Shown here: piece after piece, positions 25,845 through 36,034 of the stretch
Position numbering within the stretch: position 1 is the first letter of the stretch
Layout of the letters: each line of letters begins with the position of its first letter
Origin: Bacillus sp. V3-13
Lineage (GTDB): Bacteria; Bacillota; Bacilli; Bacillales; Cytobacillaceae
Reading direction: 5' to 3'
Assembly (NCBI RefSeq): GCF_002860165.1
Contig: NZ_PGUZ01000022.1
Span: 1-64,000 of the forward strand
Length of the DNA stretch: 64,000 bases
Translations under genes and position numbers: made by a program
Notes under the pieces: model-generated
Databases searched by the model: none
Told to the model about the DNA's origin: nothing
Seen by the model: only the letters and a program-made list of their open reading frames with translations

Positions 25845-26822
25845 TTACGAATGAACTTTCAGCTTCCTGAATTCCTCTGTCAGCATTGGCACGACTTCAA
25901 ACAAATCACCGACGATTCCATAATCGGCCACTTTGAAAATATTTGCTTCCGGATCTTTATTGATGGCAACGATGACCTTTGAATTGGACATTCCCGCCAG
26001 GTGCTGGATCGCGCCTGAAATTCCGCATGCAATGTAAAGATCAGGTGTGACAACCTTTCCTGTTTGGCCGATCTGCAAGGAATAATCGCAATATTCCGCA
26101 TCACAGGCACCGCGCGAAGCACCAACAGCGCCTCCAAGAACCCGGGCCAGTTCCTTTAACGGCTCGAAGCCTTCTGCGCTTTTTACGCCACGCCCGCCGG
26201 CGATAACGACTTTTGCCTCTGACAAATCGACGCCTTCGCTTGCTTTGCGGACGACTTCTTTAATGATTGTGCGCAGATCGGTAATTTCAACAGCCAGAGG
26301 AGACACGTCCCCTGTGCGGGCTTCATCTTTTTCAAGCGGGTCGATGTTGTTGGGGCGGATCGTTGCAAATATAATGCCATCTGTGATGATTTTCTTTTCA
26401 AAAGCTTTTCCGGAATAAATCGGGCGTGTGAATACGAGGTTGCCGCCTGCTGCCTCGACAGCGGTAGCATCAGAGATAAGCCCGGCATCAAGCTTGGCCG
26501 CAATTTTTGGAGACAGGTCTTTGCCAAGCGCAGTATGTCCAAAGATAAGCCCTTCCGGTTGTTCCGATTCAATGACGGCCATCAATGCCTGTGAATAGCC
26601 ATCAGACGTATACTGGCCCAATTTTTCATCTTCAACGATTACCACCCGGTCCGCACCGTAATGGATGAACTCTTGTCCTAAAGCGCTTACAGAATTGCCG
26701 ACAAGAACACCGACTACCTCGCCGCCTTCTGCTACTGTTTTCCCTGCAGCGACCGCTTCAAAAGAAACGTTGCGCAATGATCCGTCACGGACTTCGCCTA
26801 ACACCAATACTTTTCTGGCCAT
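25845..26822 (-). CDS. etfA: Electron transfer flavoprotein, alpha subunit
   Basis: 325-residue FAD-binding subunit of the heterodimer that collects electrons from acyl-CoA dehydrogenases. The C-terminal domain carries the FAD signature ([13 protein letters not shown], then [45 protein letters not shown]). It lies 53 nt after etfB and completes the beta-oxidation electron pathway with fadB and lcfA upstream. A hairpin follows the stop. The ATG has a GGGG-type site upstream. Confidence 0.97.
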   Translation of the reverse strand: MARKVLVLGEVRDGSLRNVSFEAVAAGKTVAEGGEVVGVLVGNSVSALGQEFIHYGADRVVIVEDEKLGQYTSDGYSQALMAVIESEQPEGLIFGHTALGKDLSPKIAAKLDAGLISDATAVEAAGGNLVFTRPIYSGKAFEKKIITDGIIFATIRPNNIDPLEKDEARTGDVSPLAVEITDLRTIIKEVVRKASEGVDLSEAKVVIAGGRGVKSAEGFEPLKELARVLGGAVGASRGACDAEYCDYSLQIGQTGKVVTPDLYIACGISGAIQHLAGMSNSKVIVAINKDPEANIFKVADYGIVGDLFEVVPMLTEEFRKLKVHS

Positions 26823-26875
26823 GTATGTTTTACCCCCTGGTTTTATTTTAAAAATTCCGATTCCCCGGTGTTGCC

Positions 26876-27649
26876 TTAAACGACTTTTGCTTCAGTGTGA
26901 AGAAGGCTGACAAGCTCTTTTACCTGGTCTGCCAGGTCGCCTTCAAGCACCTTGCCGGCATCTTTTTGCGGCGGCAGATAAATCTCAATGGTTTTCGTTT
27001 TCGCTTCAACATCATCTTCTTCAAGATCAAGGTCATCGATTTCAAGCTCGTCAAGCGGCTTCTTTTTCGCCTTCATAATTCCCGGAAGAGAAGGATAGCG
27101 CGGTTCATTCAACCCTTGCTGTGCTGTGACAAGCAGCGGAAGGCTTGTTTCAATTACTTCCGAATCTCCTTCAACATCACGGACAACGGTGACAGTGCTG
27201 CCATCAATATCAAGCTTTGTAATCGTGGTGACATAAGAGATACCCAATAATTCAGCAACCCGCGGGCCAACCTGGCCGGAACCGCCGTCGATCGCCACGT
27301 TTCCTCCCAAAATCAGGTCTGCTTGTTTATCCTTTAAGTATTCGGCTAAAATTTTGGCTGTTGTATACTGGTCGCCGTATTCAAGGTCATCCTCTGTGTT
27401 GATGAGAACAGCCTTGTCTGCACCCATTGCCAATGCAGTGCGCAGCTGCTTTTCTGATTCTTCATTTCCCACTGAAATAACGGTTACTTCGCCGCCGTGG
27501 GCATCGCGAACCTGTATCGCTTCTTCAATCGCATATTCATCATAAGGATTGATAATAAATTCTGCACCATCTTCATTGATTTTTCCGCCGGAAATCGTAA
27601 TTTTCTCTTCAGTGTCAAAAGTTCTTTTCATCAGCACGTAAATGTTCAT
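26876..27649 (-). CDS. etfB: Electron transfer flavoprotein, beta subunit
   Basis: 257-residue AMP-binding partner of EtfA. Features include MKRTFDTEEKI, NPYDEYAIEEAIQ, ALAMGADKAVLI and GNVAIDGGSGQVGPRVAELLG, all typical of the family. The start ATG has GAGGGGAAACG upstream. The gap to fadB is only 39 nt, so the fadR-fadB-etfB-etfA order implies one transcript under the FadR-controlled promoter at 29211-29239. Confidence 0.97.
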   Translation of the reverse strand: MNIYVLMKRTFDTEEKITISGGKINEDGAEFIINPYDEYAIEEAIQVRDAHGGEVTVISVGNEESEKQLRTALAMGADKAVLINTEDDLEYGDQYTTAKILAEYLKDKQADLILGGNVAIDGGSGQVGPRVAELLGISYVTTITKLDIDGSTVTVVRDVEGDSEVIETSLPLLVTAQQGLNEPRYPSLPGIMKAKKKPLDELEIDDLDLEEDDVEAKTKTIEIYLPPQKDAGKVLEGDLADQVKELVSLLHTEAKVV

Positions 27650-27688
27650 CGTTTCCCCTCCAAAATAGGTTTATGACAAATCACAAGC

Positions 27689-28462
27689 TTACTTCCCCTT
27701 GAACTCCGGCTCGCGCTTTTCGATAAATGCCTTGATTCCTTCCTGTCCGTCCTCGGACATAAACACTTCGCCGAAAAGCTCTGCCTCCTTCTTGACGCCG
27801 CTGTGAAATTCGCTTGTCTTTCCGCAATTTAAAAGCTGGATTGCCGCTTTCATGGCAACAGGGCTTTTTTTCGCAATCTTTTTAGCGATTCTATAGGCAT
27901 TTTCGAGCAGCTCCCCTTCCGGATAAGCATGGTTGGCGAGCCCATATTGGACAGCTTCAACGCCGGTGATCGGGTCACTTGTCAGCAGCATTTCCGCAGC
28001 CCTTGCCACGCCGACATAACGGGGCAGCCGCTGCGATCCGGCAAAACCGGGAACCAGTCCAAGCTGCAGCTCCGGCAGCCCGAGCTTTGCAGTCTCGGTG
28101 ACAAGGCGGAAGTGGCAAGCCATTGCCAATTCAAGACCGCCGCCAAGCGCTGCACCATGAATAGCGGCAATAATCGGCTTTGGAAATTGCTCCATCCGCT
28201 CAAACAATTGCTGGCCATGGCCAGCCAACACAGTAAAGTCTTCACCCGTTTTAATGGTTGTGAATTCTTTAATATCGGCCCCGGCCGAGAAAAAGCGGCC
28301 TTCTCCGTGAATGAGAACTGCCCTTACATCATCATTGGACTCAATCTCGTCCAGGACGGCCGAGAGCTCTTTCAAAACCGCTGAAGAAAGGGCATTGGCC
28401 GGCGGCCGTTCAATCGTAATTGTTGCGACTCGATCAGAGCTGGACCATTTTAAAAATTCCAT
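27689..28462 (-). CDS. fadB: Enoyl-CoA hydratase
   Basis: 257-residue crotonase-family enzyme that hydrates trans-2-enoyl-CoA in fatty-acid beta-oxidation. The oxyanion region FSAGADIKEF and the IHGAALGGGLELAMAC segment, with the active-site Glu in LGLPELQLGLVPG, are present. I start it at MEFLKWS, seven bases after GGAGG; a frame open upstream adds 19 unlikely codons and overlaps the fadR stop. It is the second gene of the fadR operon. Confidence 0.93.
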   Translation of the reverse strand: MEFLKWSSSDRVATITIERPPANALSSAVLKELSAVLDEIESNDDVRAVLIHGEGRFFSAGADIKEFTTIKTGEDFTVLAGHGQQLFERMEQFPKPIIAAIHGAALGGGLELAMACHFRLVTETAKLGLPELQLGLVPGFAGSQRLPRYVGVARAAEMLLTSDPITGVEAVQYGLANHAYPEGELLENAYRIAKKIAKKSPVAMKAAIQLLNCGKTSEFHSGVKKEAELFGEVFMSEDGQEGIKAFIEKREPEFKGK

Positions 28463-28493
28463 TATCATTCCTCCCCATATAAAAGCAAGCAAA

Positions 28494-29084
28494 CTAGTGT
28501 CCGGCGTTTCCGCAGCCACTGACGAGCAAACGGTGGACAGGACCGGCCAATGCGGTAAGATCGTATTTTTGTTCGTTCATGACCCAGGTCGTTACCGTTT
28601 CGTCCATTGTTCCAAAAATCATTTGCCTGGCAAGCCGGACATCAAGATCGCTTGAAAACTCACCATTTTCCTTGCCTTCCAAAAGAATTTTATCAACCAC
28701 TTTCAAGTAGCCTTTTAGCACTTCATTGATTTTTAAACGTAAATCCTTATTCGACTGCCTCAGCTCCAGCTGGGTGACAATCGCCAGATGGCGATCCTCT
28801 GACAGCATCCTGAAATGGTTTTCGACCATCACTAATAATTTCTCTGCAGCCTTTTCTTTTCCTGCAATCATTTGTTCGATTTTTTCCACAAAGTCGCCCA
28901 TTTTCTCTTGAAAGAGGGAAATTAAGATATCTTCTTTGTTTTTGAAATACAGATAAATCGTTCCGTCAGCAACGCCCGCCTGCTTGGCGATTTTGGATAC
29001 CTGGGCTTGATGGTATCCGTTTTCGGCAATCACAACAACCGCGGCATCGATAATTTGCATGTATTTCGGCTTATTTTTTTTCAA
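28494..29084 (-). CDS. fadR: Fatty-acid degradation repressor FadR, TetR family
   Basis: 196-residue repressor of beta-oxidation genes in Bacillus, released by long-chain acyl-CoA. N-terminal TetR helix-turn-helix: MQIIDAAVVVIAENGYHQAQVSKIAKQAGVADGTIYLYF. The start is TTG (LKKNKPKYM) after AAAGGGGG; the longer frame has 17 extra codons with no support. A perfect operator sits just downstream of its own promoter, so it controls itself and the fadB-etfBA genes behind it. Confidence 0.95.
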   Translation of the reverse strand: MKKNKPKYMQIIDAAVVVIAENGYHQAQVSKIAKQAGVADGTIYLYFKNKEDILISLFQEKMGDFVEKIEQMIAGKEKAAEKLLVMVENHFRMLSEDRHLAIVTQLELRQSNKDLRLKINEVLKGYLKVVDKILLEGKENGEFSSDLDVRLARQMIFGTMDETVTTWVMNEQKYDLTALAGPVHRLLVSGCGNAGH

Positions 29085-29185
29085 ACCATTACCCCCTTTC
29101 AAAAAATGCTGACTTTGTTTTTTTAAAACTGTCATATTAAAAGACCACTCTCCAAAATATCAATAAAAAAGTGCAACCCATAAAA

Positions 29186-29203
29186 TGAATGAATAGTCAT
29201 TCA
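29186..29203. promoter_or_regulatory. FadR operator of the fadR operon
   Basis: TGAATGAATAGTCATTCA, a full match to the consensus TGAATGAMTANTCATTCA, seven bases after the -10 element. Confidence 0.92.
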
Positions 29204-29210
29204 TATTTTT

Positions 29211-29239
29211 ATAATAGTTGCACAAATGTTTTCTGTCAA
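29211..29239 (-). promoter_or_regulatory. Sigma-A promoter of the fadR operon
   Basis: Minus strand -35 TTGACA (29234-29239), 17-nt spacer, -10 TATTAT (29211-29216). Confidence 0.85.
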
Positions 29240-29356
29240 GAAAATATCCATTTATTATTTAATTTGGTCTTGTCCATTTTATTATGACAGTCTGTAAACA
29301 CGATGGCAAGCATGGCTTGTTTGAATGAAGAGCCGCGTTCATGACTGAAAAAATAT

Positions 29357-31060
29357 TTATGCCTGTTTTTTCTCTTCTTCTTCAAACCGCTTTTTCTCTT
29401 CCTCCACCAGCACTCTCCTCAAGATTTTCCCGACTGCTGTTTTTGGGAGCTCGCTTCTGAATTCATATATTCTTGGAACCTTATAGGCGGCCAGATGCTT
29501 GCGGGCAAATTCATTTAATTCTTCACTTGATAAGGAGAAGCCTTCTTTTAAAACGACGTATGCTTTAACCGTTTCTCCGCGGTACGGATCAGGAATGCCT
29601 GCGGCAACGACTTCCTGGACATCAGGGTGCTCATAAAGGACTTCTTCAATTTCGCGCGGATAAATATTAAAGCCTCCGGCAATAATCATGTCCTTTTTCC
29701 GGTCAACTACGTAAAAATAGCCGTCATCGTCCATGTAGCCAAGATCTCCTGTCAACAGCCAGCCATCCCTTAATGTTTGTGCCGTATCTTCCGGCCGGTT
29801 CCAGTAGCCTTTCATCACCTGCGGACCTTTCACAGCAATTTCTCCGATTTCGCCCGGTGGAAGCGGTTCCCCGGTTTCCAGTGAAAGTACAGCACTATCC
29901 GTATCAGGCCATGGAACGCCAATGCTGCCTTTAACACGAGGGCGGTCCCATAAGAAATTCGCATGCGTGACCGGCGAAGATTCCGTCAAGCCATAGCCTT
30001 CGACAAGCTTTCCCCCGGTCGCCTCTTCAAAGTTTTGCTGAACCTCGACAGGCAGCGGGGCAGAGCCGCTTATACACGAATCAATTGAAGACAGATCGTA
30101 TTTTTGCAGATCCGGATGGTTTAACAGGCCGATATAAATGGTTGGAGCGCCTGGAAACAAGGTTGGACGCTGCTTCTGGATCGTCTTTAAAGTCGTCTCC
30201 GGGTCAAACTTTGGCAGCAACACCATTTTATAAGCCTGCATGACTGACAATAGAAGCACAGTTGTCATCCCATACACGTGGAAAAACGGTAAAATTCCGA
30301 GAACAATCTCCTCGCCGCGCTTGCATTTATAAAGCCAGGCCTGGCACATGACCACATTGGCAATAAGGTTTTTATGGGTAAGCATCACCCCTTTTGGAAA
30401 TCCTGTCGTTCCGCCGGTGTATTGAAGCAAAGCCAGATCTTCTTCATAATCAAATTCATGTTCTGCAATCGGCCTCATCGGCTGCTTCAATATTTCTGCC
30501 AGCAAGTGATGGTTCCCTTCATGCTTGACATTCACAACGATTCCGTATTGCTTTTTCTGAATAAACGGATAAATAAGGTTTTTCGGAAACGGAAGATAAT
30601 CTTTGATAGCGGTTACAATTACGTGCTCAAGATCAGTCTTCGGCATGACCTTTGTAACCCTCGGAAATAAGATATCAAGTGTGATAATCGCTTTTGCTCC
30701 TGAATCCTTCATTTGGTATTCAAGCTCCCGCTCCATATAGAGCGGATTTGTTTGAACTACAACGCCTCCCGCCTGCAAAATCCCGTAATAGGCAATCACC
30801 GCTGAAGGGGTATTCGGCAGCATAATCGCGACCCTGTCGCCCTTTTTGATGCCAAGGCTCTGCAAATATCCGGCAAACTTGCGCGCTGAGTCATAAACCT
30901 GTTGGAAAGTCAGCTCTTTTCCCATGAAGTGAATGGCGGGTTTCTCGGGAAACTCCTCGGCAGCCCGTTTTAAATACTGCTGGACCGGCTCGTTACTGTA
31001 AATAAGGCTCGGGGGAATTTCGTCCGGGTAATGTTTGATCCACGGTTTATTCTCTGACAT
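29357..31060 (-). CDS. lcfA: Long-chain fatty acid-CoA ligase
   Basis: 567-residue acyl-activating enzyme that uses ATP and CoA to make acyl-CoA for beta-oxidation. The AMP-binding P-loop YTGGTTGFPKGVMLTH, the VEGYGLTESSPVTH motif, the LLTGDLGYMDDDGYFYVVDRKKDMI hinge region and a C-terminal PKTAVGKILRR lysine are all present. The start is MSENKPWIK, with AGGAGG at 8 nt; the upstream extension to 31099 would leave almost no leader after the promoter. It stands in its own unit upstream of fadR. Confidence 0.95.
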   Translation of the reverse strand: MSENKPWIKHYPDEIPPSLIYSNEPVQQYLKRAAEEFPEKPAIHFMGKELTFQQVYDSARKFAGYLQSLGIKKGDRVAIMLPNTPSAVIAYYGILQAGGVVVQTNPLYMERELEYQMKDSGAKAIITLDILFPRVTKVMPKTDLEHVIVTAIKDYLPFPKNLIYPFIQKKQYGIVVNVKHEGNHHLLAEILKQPMRPIAEHEFDYEEDLALLQYTGGTTGFPKGVMLTHKNLIANVVMCQAWLYKCKRGEEIVLGILPFFHVYGMTTVLLLSVMQAYKMVLLPKFDPETTLKTIQKQRPTLFPGAPTIYIGLLNHPDLQKYDLSSIDSCISGSAPLPVEVQQNFEEATGGKLVEGYGLTESSPVTHANFLWDRPRVKGSIGVPWPDTDSAVLSLETGEPLPPGEIGEIAVKGPQVMKGYWNRPEDTAQTLRDGWLLTGDLGYMDDDGYFYVVDRKKDMIIAGGFNIYPREIEEVLYEHPDVQEVVAAGIPDPYRGETVKAYVVLKEGFSLSSEELNEFARKHLAAYKVPRIYEFRSELPKTAVGKILRRVLVEEEKKRFEEEEKKQA

Positions 31061-31113
31061 ACACTTCCTCCTGTTCATGAGAATTTTTAGAACATTCAAA
31101 CTGTTTCTACCTC

Positions 31114-31142
31114 ATTATAATATAATGAAGATTCCCTGACAA
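31114..31142 (-). promoter_or_regulatory. Sigma-A promoter of lcfA with palindrome at the -10
   Basis: Minus strand -35 TTGTCA (31137-31142), 17 nt, -10 TATAAT (31114-31119). A perfect palindrome TCATTATAATATAATGA (31112-31128) overlaps the -10. No consensus FadR box was seen here, unlike the fadR promoter. Confidence 0.75.
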
Positions 31143-31204
31143 TTAGAATAGGCCGGACGTATTATGACGATTTTGGCTTAATGCAGCATAGCTTTGATTT
31201 TATC

Positions 31205-31234
31205 GAAAAAAATAACCGGGACCAATTCCCGGTT
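31205..31234 (-). terminator. Terminator of the yshE unit
   Basis: AACCGGG / CCCGGTT stem and a T-rich tract on the minus strand, directly after the small frame at 31239-31322. Confidence 0.85.
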
Positions 31235-31238
31235 TCAT

Positions 31239-31322
31239 TTATGCAAAAAACACCATATAAAAAAGGCCGATCAATACGAACAAGCCGCATAGGGCCAGCA
31301 ATACCTTTGCTAATGTTTCCAC
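31239..31322 (-). CDS. Small 27-residue membrane peptide downstream of yshE
   Basis: Frame GTG GAA ACA TTA ... GCA TAA encodes a peptide that is one long hydrophobic helix (KVLLALCGLFVLIGLFYMVF) with a short charged N-terminus, METLAK. AAGGGGAGACCATA stands before the GTG and overlaps the yshE stop codon, so translation is probably coupled. The stop is 5 nt before a terminator. Spacing, ribosome site and composition support a real gene; I know no homologue. It is shorter than standard gene-calling limits. Confidence 0.65.
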   Translation of the reverse strand: METLAKVLLALCGLFVLIGLFYMVFFA

Positions 31323-31334
31323 TATGGTCTCCCC

Positions 31335-31739
31335 TTATATTCCCGCTCCGATTACGAATGATAAACCAACCGAAATGACGAGCGAAATAAAGCCGACGGC
31401 CCGGTTATCATTTTTTATTTCATCATCGATTTTAAACTTTGGAGTGAGAAATTCATAAATAAAGTAGCCGAGCAAGAGCAGGAAGAAGCCAAAAAGTCCC
31501 CAGCCGATCATCGTAAAAAGTGTATCATGCTGAACGATAGAATGGCTGAACACATTGGCGATCCCGAATATTTTTCCGCCTGTAGCCATTGCCACTGCCA
31601 TGTTGCCTTTCTTTATTTCTTCCCAATTATTATATTTGGTAACTAGTTCAAACACGGCCAAAAAGACAACAATACAAAGGATGACTACACTGTAATTCGC
31701 TGCCGTCAATACATACTCATTCTCCCAAAATTGGTTCAT
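31335..31739 (-). CDS. yshE: DUF350 family membrane protein YshE
   Basis: 134 residues with four predicted membrane helices, e.g. YSVVILCIVVFLAVFELV near the start and AVGFISLVISVGLSFVIGAGI at the end. The DUF350 family is widespread but its role is not settled. It is located between mutSB (20 nt upstream) and the small membrane peptide, as part of the polX-mutSB unit. In B. subtilis yshE has the same place. Confidence 0.88.
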   Translation of the reverse strand: MNQFWENEYVLTAANYSVVILCIVVFLAVFELVTKYNNWEEIKKGNMAVAMATGGKIFGIANVFSHSIVQHDTLFTMIGWGLFGFFLLLLGYFIYEFLTPKFKIDDEIKNDNRAVGFISLVISVGLSFVIGAGI

Positions 31740-31759
31740 ATCGATTTTCTCCCTGCCAA

Positions 31760-34117
31760 CTATTTAAATTCGGCGATCGTCACACCGGACCCGCCTTCGC
31801 CGGCTTCCCCAAAACGAATTTTTTTCACGGCGCGATGATTTTTCAAATACTCCTGAACTCCCTGCCTTAATGCCCCGGTGCCTTTGCCGTGGATAATTGA
31901 AACACGCGGATAGCCCGCAAGGAGGGCATCGTCCAGGTACTTTTCGACCTTTAATAAAGCATCCTCATATCGTTCACCCCGCAAATCAAGCTCAAGTCCA
32001 ACATGGTAGTCCCTGCCCTTGATGGTGGCGATCTGCTTTGTTTCAACAGGCTTCGGGCTGCCGACGTAAACGAGATCTTTTTCATCAACCTTCATTTTCA
32101 AAATGCCGATTTGCACTTGCCATTCCGATTCAGACACTCGTTCAATGAGATGACCCTTTTGGTCAAAGGTCAGGACCTTGACTTCATCGCCAGGCTTAAA
32201 GGAATGCTTTTGCTCTTTTTGTTTTGCAGTGCTCTTCTTCGTTTCTTTCTGCGGGGCAGCTGCTTCAAGCCGCTTTCTGGCATCGATCAGTTCATGCTCC
32301 TTGACCTCGGCGTTTTTCTCAATGCGCAGCTGCCTTAGTTCGCGAATGATGCTTTCCGCTTCTTGCTTCGCTTTTTCAATGATATCGGCGGCCTTATCCT
32401 CCGCTTTTTCGTATAAGCTGTCTTTTTTGTCATAATAAGCGGCCATTTGCTTTTGCAAATCTTTTTGCAGCAATTCTGCTTCCTTTAAAAGCTGATGGGC
32501 TTCTTCAAGCTCTTTCTCGGCCTGCCTCCTGTTTGCTTCAAGCGAGGCAATCATGTTTTCAACCTGGTTGCTGTCTGCGCCTACATGCGATCGGGCATTA
32601 TCAATGACTTTGTCACTGAGCCCGAGCCGCTTCGAAATTTCAAACGCATTGCTTCGCCCCGGTATGCCGATTAACAGCTTATAGGTCGGGCTCAATGTCT
32701 CGACATCAAATTCGACGCTGGCATTCACAACTCCTTCTCTATTATAACCATAAGCCTTTAATTCCGGGTAATGGGTTGTTGCGATTACTTTCGCTCCGCG
32801 CTTATAAACTTCGTCGAGAATCGAGATCGCCAGTGCAGCCCCTTCCTGGGGATCGGTTCCGGCCCCAAGCTCATCAAACAGGACCAGGCTGTTAAAATCG
32901 ACCTTCGATAAAATGTCCACAATATTCACCATATGTGATGAAAAGGTACTGAGGCTTTGCTCAATCGATTGTTCATCACCGATATCGGCATAAACGGCAT
33001 CAAAAACAGCCAGCTCCGAGCCGTCGAGGGCAGGAATTTGCAAGCCAGCCTGGGCCATTAACGTGCAAAGACCCGCTGTTTTTAAAGTAACGGTTTTTCC
33101 GCCCGTATTGGGGCCAGTGATTACAATCGTTGAAAAATCCTTTCCAAGCGAAATGTCATTGGCGACAACCTCTTCGATCGGAATAAGCGGATGGCGCGCT
33201 TTTAATAACACGATTCGGCCTTCATTATTCATCTTTGGCTTTGATGCTTTAATCCGACTGCTGTACCTGGCTTTCGCAAACATAAAATCAAGCTCGGCCA
33301 GGACGTCGACGATCCTGTCCAGTTCTTCCTTGCTTTCTCCAACTTGAAGCGACAAACCGATCAAAATTCTTTCGATTTCCTGCTGCTCTTTGACACGAAT
33401 GCTTTGCAGCTCATTATTTAATTGCACGATTGCCTGCGGTTCAATGAACAATGTCTGGCCGGAGGAGCTTTGATCATGGATGATCCCTCCGTAATGGCCC
33501 CGGTATTCCTGCTTGACGGGAATGACAAACCGGTCATTTCGGATCGTGACAATCGCATCCGATAACATTTTCTGGGCATTTGTTGAACGAATCATGCTCT
33601 CGAGCCGCTCGCGGACCCGCGCTTCTTTCGTTCTTAGCTGGTGCCGCAATGACCTGAGCGCCTCACTCGCGCTGTCGAGCACTTCACCGCTTTCATCGAT
33701 GGCGATTTTGATATTTTGCTCCAAGTCGGCAAGCACTGTAATTTTGCTTGTATAATCCGTTAAGATCGGGAGCTCCAAAGTCTCTTCATGGATATCCTCG
33801 ATAAACCGTTTCAGCTGCCTGCTCGCATGAATCGTACTTGCAACCTCGACAAGCTCATGCGGATTCAGCATCCCGCCAATTACGGCTCTTTTTGTGTGGG
33901 GACGGATATCAAATATACCACCGAGCGGAACATTCCCTTTCAATCGAACGACTTTGACAGCTTCATCGGTTTCTTCATGAAGCTTTACCACTTCAGCAAA
34001 ATCACTGGATGGCAGCAGACTTTTCGCCTTATCCCTGCCAAGCGAAGAAGAAACATGCTCAAGCAGCTGTTCCTTCACTTTATCAAATTCGAGAACCTTT
34101 AATACTCTTTCCTGCAT
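31760..34117 (-). CDS. mutSB: MutS2 endonuclease/ribosome-rescue ATPase
   Basis: 785-residue MutS2. N-terminal lever and clamp helices; ABC-type ATPase core with Walker [15 protein letters not shown], the [13 protein letters not shown] Walker B/signature region and a His switch [11 protein letters not shown]; then a coiled coil (about 510-620) and a C-terminal Smr nuclease domain with [13 protein letters not shown] and [14 protein letters not shown]. Unlike MutS1 it has no mismatch-recognition domain; the family is linked to suppression of recombination and, in B. subtilis, to handling collided ribosomes. It follows polX by 37 nt. Confidence 0.95.
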   Translation of the reverse strand: MQERVLKVLEFDKVKEQLLEHVSSSLGRDKAKSLLPSSDFAEVVKLHEETDEAVKVVRLKGNVPLGGIFDIRPHTKRAVIGGMLNPHELVEVASTIHASRQLKRFIEDIHEETLELPILTDYTSKITVLADLEQNIKIAIDESGEVLDSASEALRSLRHQLRTKEARVRERLESMIRSTNAQKMLSDAIVTIRNDRFVIPVKQEYRGHYGGIIHDQSSSGQTLFIEPQAIVQLNNELQSIRVKEQQEIERILIGLSLQVGESKEELDRIVDVLAELDFMFAKARYSSRIKASKPKMNNEGRIVLLKARHPLIPIEEVVANDISLGKDFSTIVITGPNTGGKTVTLKTAGLCTLMAQAGLQIPALDGSELAVFDAVYADIGDEQSIEQSLSTFSSHMVNIVDILSKVDFNSLVLFDELGAGTDPQEGAALAISILDEVYKRGAKVIATTHYPELKAYGYNREGVVNASVEFDVETLSPTYKLLIGIPGRSNAFEISKRLGLSDKVIDNARSHVGADSNQVENMIASLEANRRQAEKELEEAHQLLKEAELLQKDLQKQMAAYYDKKDSLYEKAEDKAADIIEKAKQEAESIIRELRQLRIEKNAEVKEHELIDARKRLEAAAPQKETKKSTAKQKEQKHSFKPGDEVKVLTFDQKGHLIERVSESEWQVQIGILKMKVDEKDLVYVGSPKPVETKQIATIKGRDYHVGLELDLRGERYEDALLKVEKYLDDALLAGYPRVSIIHGKGTGALRQGVQEYLKNHRAVKKIRFGEAGEGGSGVTIAEFK

Positions 34118-34154
34118 GGAGACACTCTCCTTTCGCGTGTGCTTTGGCGCAGTT

Positions 34155-35870
34155 CTAGCGGCGGTGCAGAAAATCCAACAGTTCTTCTGTGCTCAAAGCA
34201 TTTAAGACAGAAGACTTCGGTGTCCAGCCTTTCCGTGCCGCCGCCACGCCAATTTCCATGTCCACTAATGTATCTAATTTATGGGCGTCCGTGTTGATCA
34301 CGATTTTAACACCGGCTTCGTGGGCCTTCCGAATATTCTCCGCTGCTAAATCGAGACGGTTCGGGTTTGCATTTAACTCAAGCGCGGTATTCGTTTCTTT
34401 TGCAAGCTTGATCAGCATATCCATATCGACTTCATATCCTTCCCTGCGCCCAATCACCCGCCCGGTTGGATGGGCAATAATATCGACATGGGGATTTTCC
34501 AACGCCGTTTTCAGCCTCGCCATGATTTTTTCTTTTGGCTGCGAGAAAGCGGAGTGGATCGAAGCGATCACAATATCCATTTCCGCAAGCAGTTCATCAT
34601 CATAATCAAGCGACCCGTCAGGCAAAATATCCATTTCGACTCCGGCAAGAATTTCGATATCATCGTACCTGTCGTTTAATTGTTTGATCAGTTCCTTTTG
34701 CTTGCGAAGCCGTTCTGGCGTCAAGCCGCTTGCGATCTTTAAATACTGGGAGTGGTCCGTAATGGCCATGTATTTATAGCCTCTCCGCCTGCACGCTTCA
34801 ATCATTTCTTCGATCGTGTGGGCACCGTCACTCCAGGTCGAGTGCATATGGAGATCACCGTTTATCGCATCAAGCATGATCAGGTCAAGTTCCCCGGAAT
34901 ATTCGTCAACCTCCCGGCCGTCTTCACGGATTTCCGGCGGGAAGAACGGCAGCCCAAAATGCTTGTAAAAATCATGTTCTGTATCAAAGGTGAGTACTTC
35001 ACCAGTTTCAATCACTTCAACGCCGTATTCACTGATCTTTTCGCCCCGCTCCTTGGCAAGCTGTCTCATTCTGACATTATGGTCCTTCGAGCCTGTAAAA
35101 TGATGAAGGGCAGTCGCAAACTCTTCAGGCTTGACGAGACGAAAGTCCGCGGAAACCTCGTAGCTGTATTCGAACGTCACTGATACCTTTGTTTCTCCCG
35201 CTGCGATCGTTTCCTTGATATTGGGAAGCTCAAGAAGCTGATTTTTTACTTGAAGCGGGTTTTCCGTGGCAATAATAAAGTCCAAATCTTTAATTGTTTC
35301 CCGCAATCTGCGGAGGCTTCCGGCCCGGGAAAACTTTACAACGCCATCCATCTTTGAAACCTCCGCTTCTATCGACTCGGCAATTTCAAGCATGTAAGCA
35401 ACCGGCAGCCGCTCAGGACGCGTGCCGGCATTTTTGATGGCAGCGATGATTTTCTCTTCCGTCTTTTTGCCAAATCCGGCAAGCCCCTTAACCTTGCCTG
35501 CCATACATGCTTCCAGGAGGTCAGACACATCTTCGATCCCCAGTTCCTGGTGGAGCTTGGCAATTTTCTTTCCTCCAAGCCCCGGAAGCTGCAATAACGG
35601 AATCAGCCCTGGTGGAACTTCCTCCTGCAGCTCTCTTAACACAGTTGAGTTGCCCGTTTCGATATATTCCTCGATAACTGCCGCAGTTCCTTTCCCAATA
35701 CCGGACAGTTTTGTCAAGTCTTCAAACTCAGACAGGCTGCGGTCATCCATTTCAAGCGCATTAGCAGCTTTTCTAAATGCGACAACTTTAAATGGATTTT
35801 CTCCTTTTAGTTCCAAATAGATAGCGATCGTTTCCAGCAAACGAACAACATCTTTCTTATTTACACTCAT
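34155..35870 (-). CDS. polX: DNA polymerase X with PHP domain
   Basis: 571-residue family X polymerase for gap filling in base excision repair. N-terminal helix-hairpin-helix region ([18 protein letters not shown]), a polymerase domain with [19 protein letters not shown], containing the catalytic Asp pair, and a C-terminal PHP domain giving 3'-5' exonuclease and AP endonuclease activity ([28 protein letters not shown]). Length and order match the Bacillus enzyme. It shares a unit with mutSB. Confidence 0.95.
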   Translation of the reverse strand: MSVNKKDVVRLLETIAIYLELKGENPFKVVAFRKAANALEMDDRSLSEFEDLTKLSGIGKGTAAVIEEYIETGNSTVLRELQEEVPPGLIPLLQLPGLGGKKIAKLHQELGIEDVSDLLEACMAGKVKGLAGFGKKTEEKIIAAIKNAGTRPERLPVAYMLEIAESIEAEVSKMDGVVKFSRAGSLRRLRETIKDLDFIIATENPLQVKNQLLELPNIKETIAAGETKVSVTFEYSYEVSADFRLVKPEEFATALHHFTGSKDHNVRMRQLAKERGEKISEYGVEVIETGEVLTFDTEHDFYKHFGLPFFPPEIREDGREVDEYSGELDLIMLDAINGDLHMHSTWSDGAHTIEEMIEACRRRGYKYMAITDHSQYLKIASGLTPERLRKQKELIKQLNDRYDDIEILAGVEMDILPDGSLDYDDELLAEMDIVIASIHSAFSQPKEKIMARLKTALENPHVDIIAHPTGRVIGRREGYEVDMDMLIKLAKETNTALELNANPNRLDLAAENIRKAHEAGVKIVINTDAHKLDTLVDMEIGVAAARKGWTPKSSVLNALSTEELLDFLHRR

Positions 35871-36005
35871 TAATGGTCCCTGCCTTTTCGCTTGCGCTTT
35901 ATTAGCGTCATTCTCGTTTTCAGTTGGTCCGCGAGACTATGATTTGTAACGCCTGAACAGACAAAGCTTATTTAAATTTAGCCTGAGCAGCAGCCGTCCG
36001 GTATG

Positions 36006-36033
36006 AAAAGAAAAACTTCTCCATGTAAGAGAA
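36006..36033 (-). terminator. Terminator after the zapA-cvpA unit
   Basis: AACTTCTC / GAGAAGTT stem followed by TTTCTTTTC on the minus strand, adjoining the cvpA stop. Confidence 0.8.
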
Positions 36034-36034
36034 G

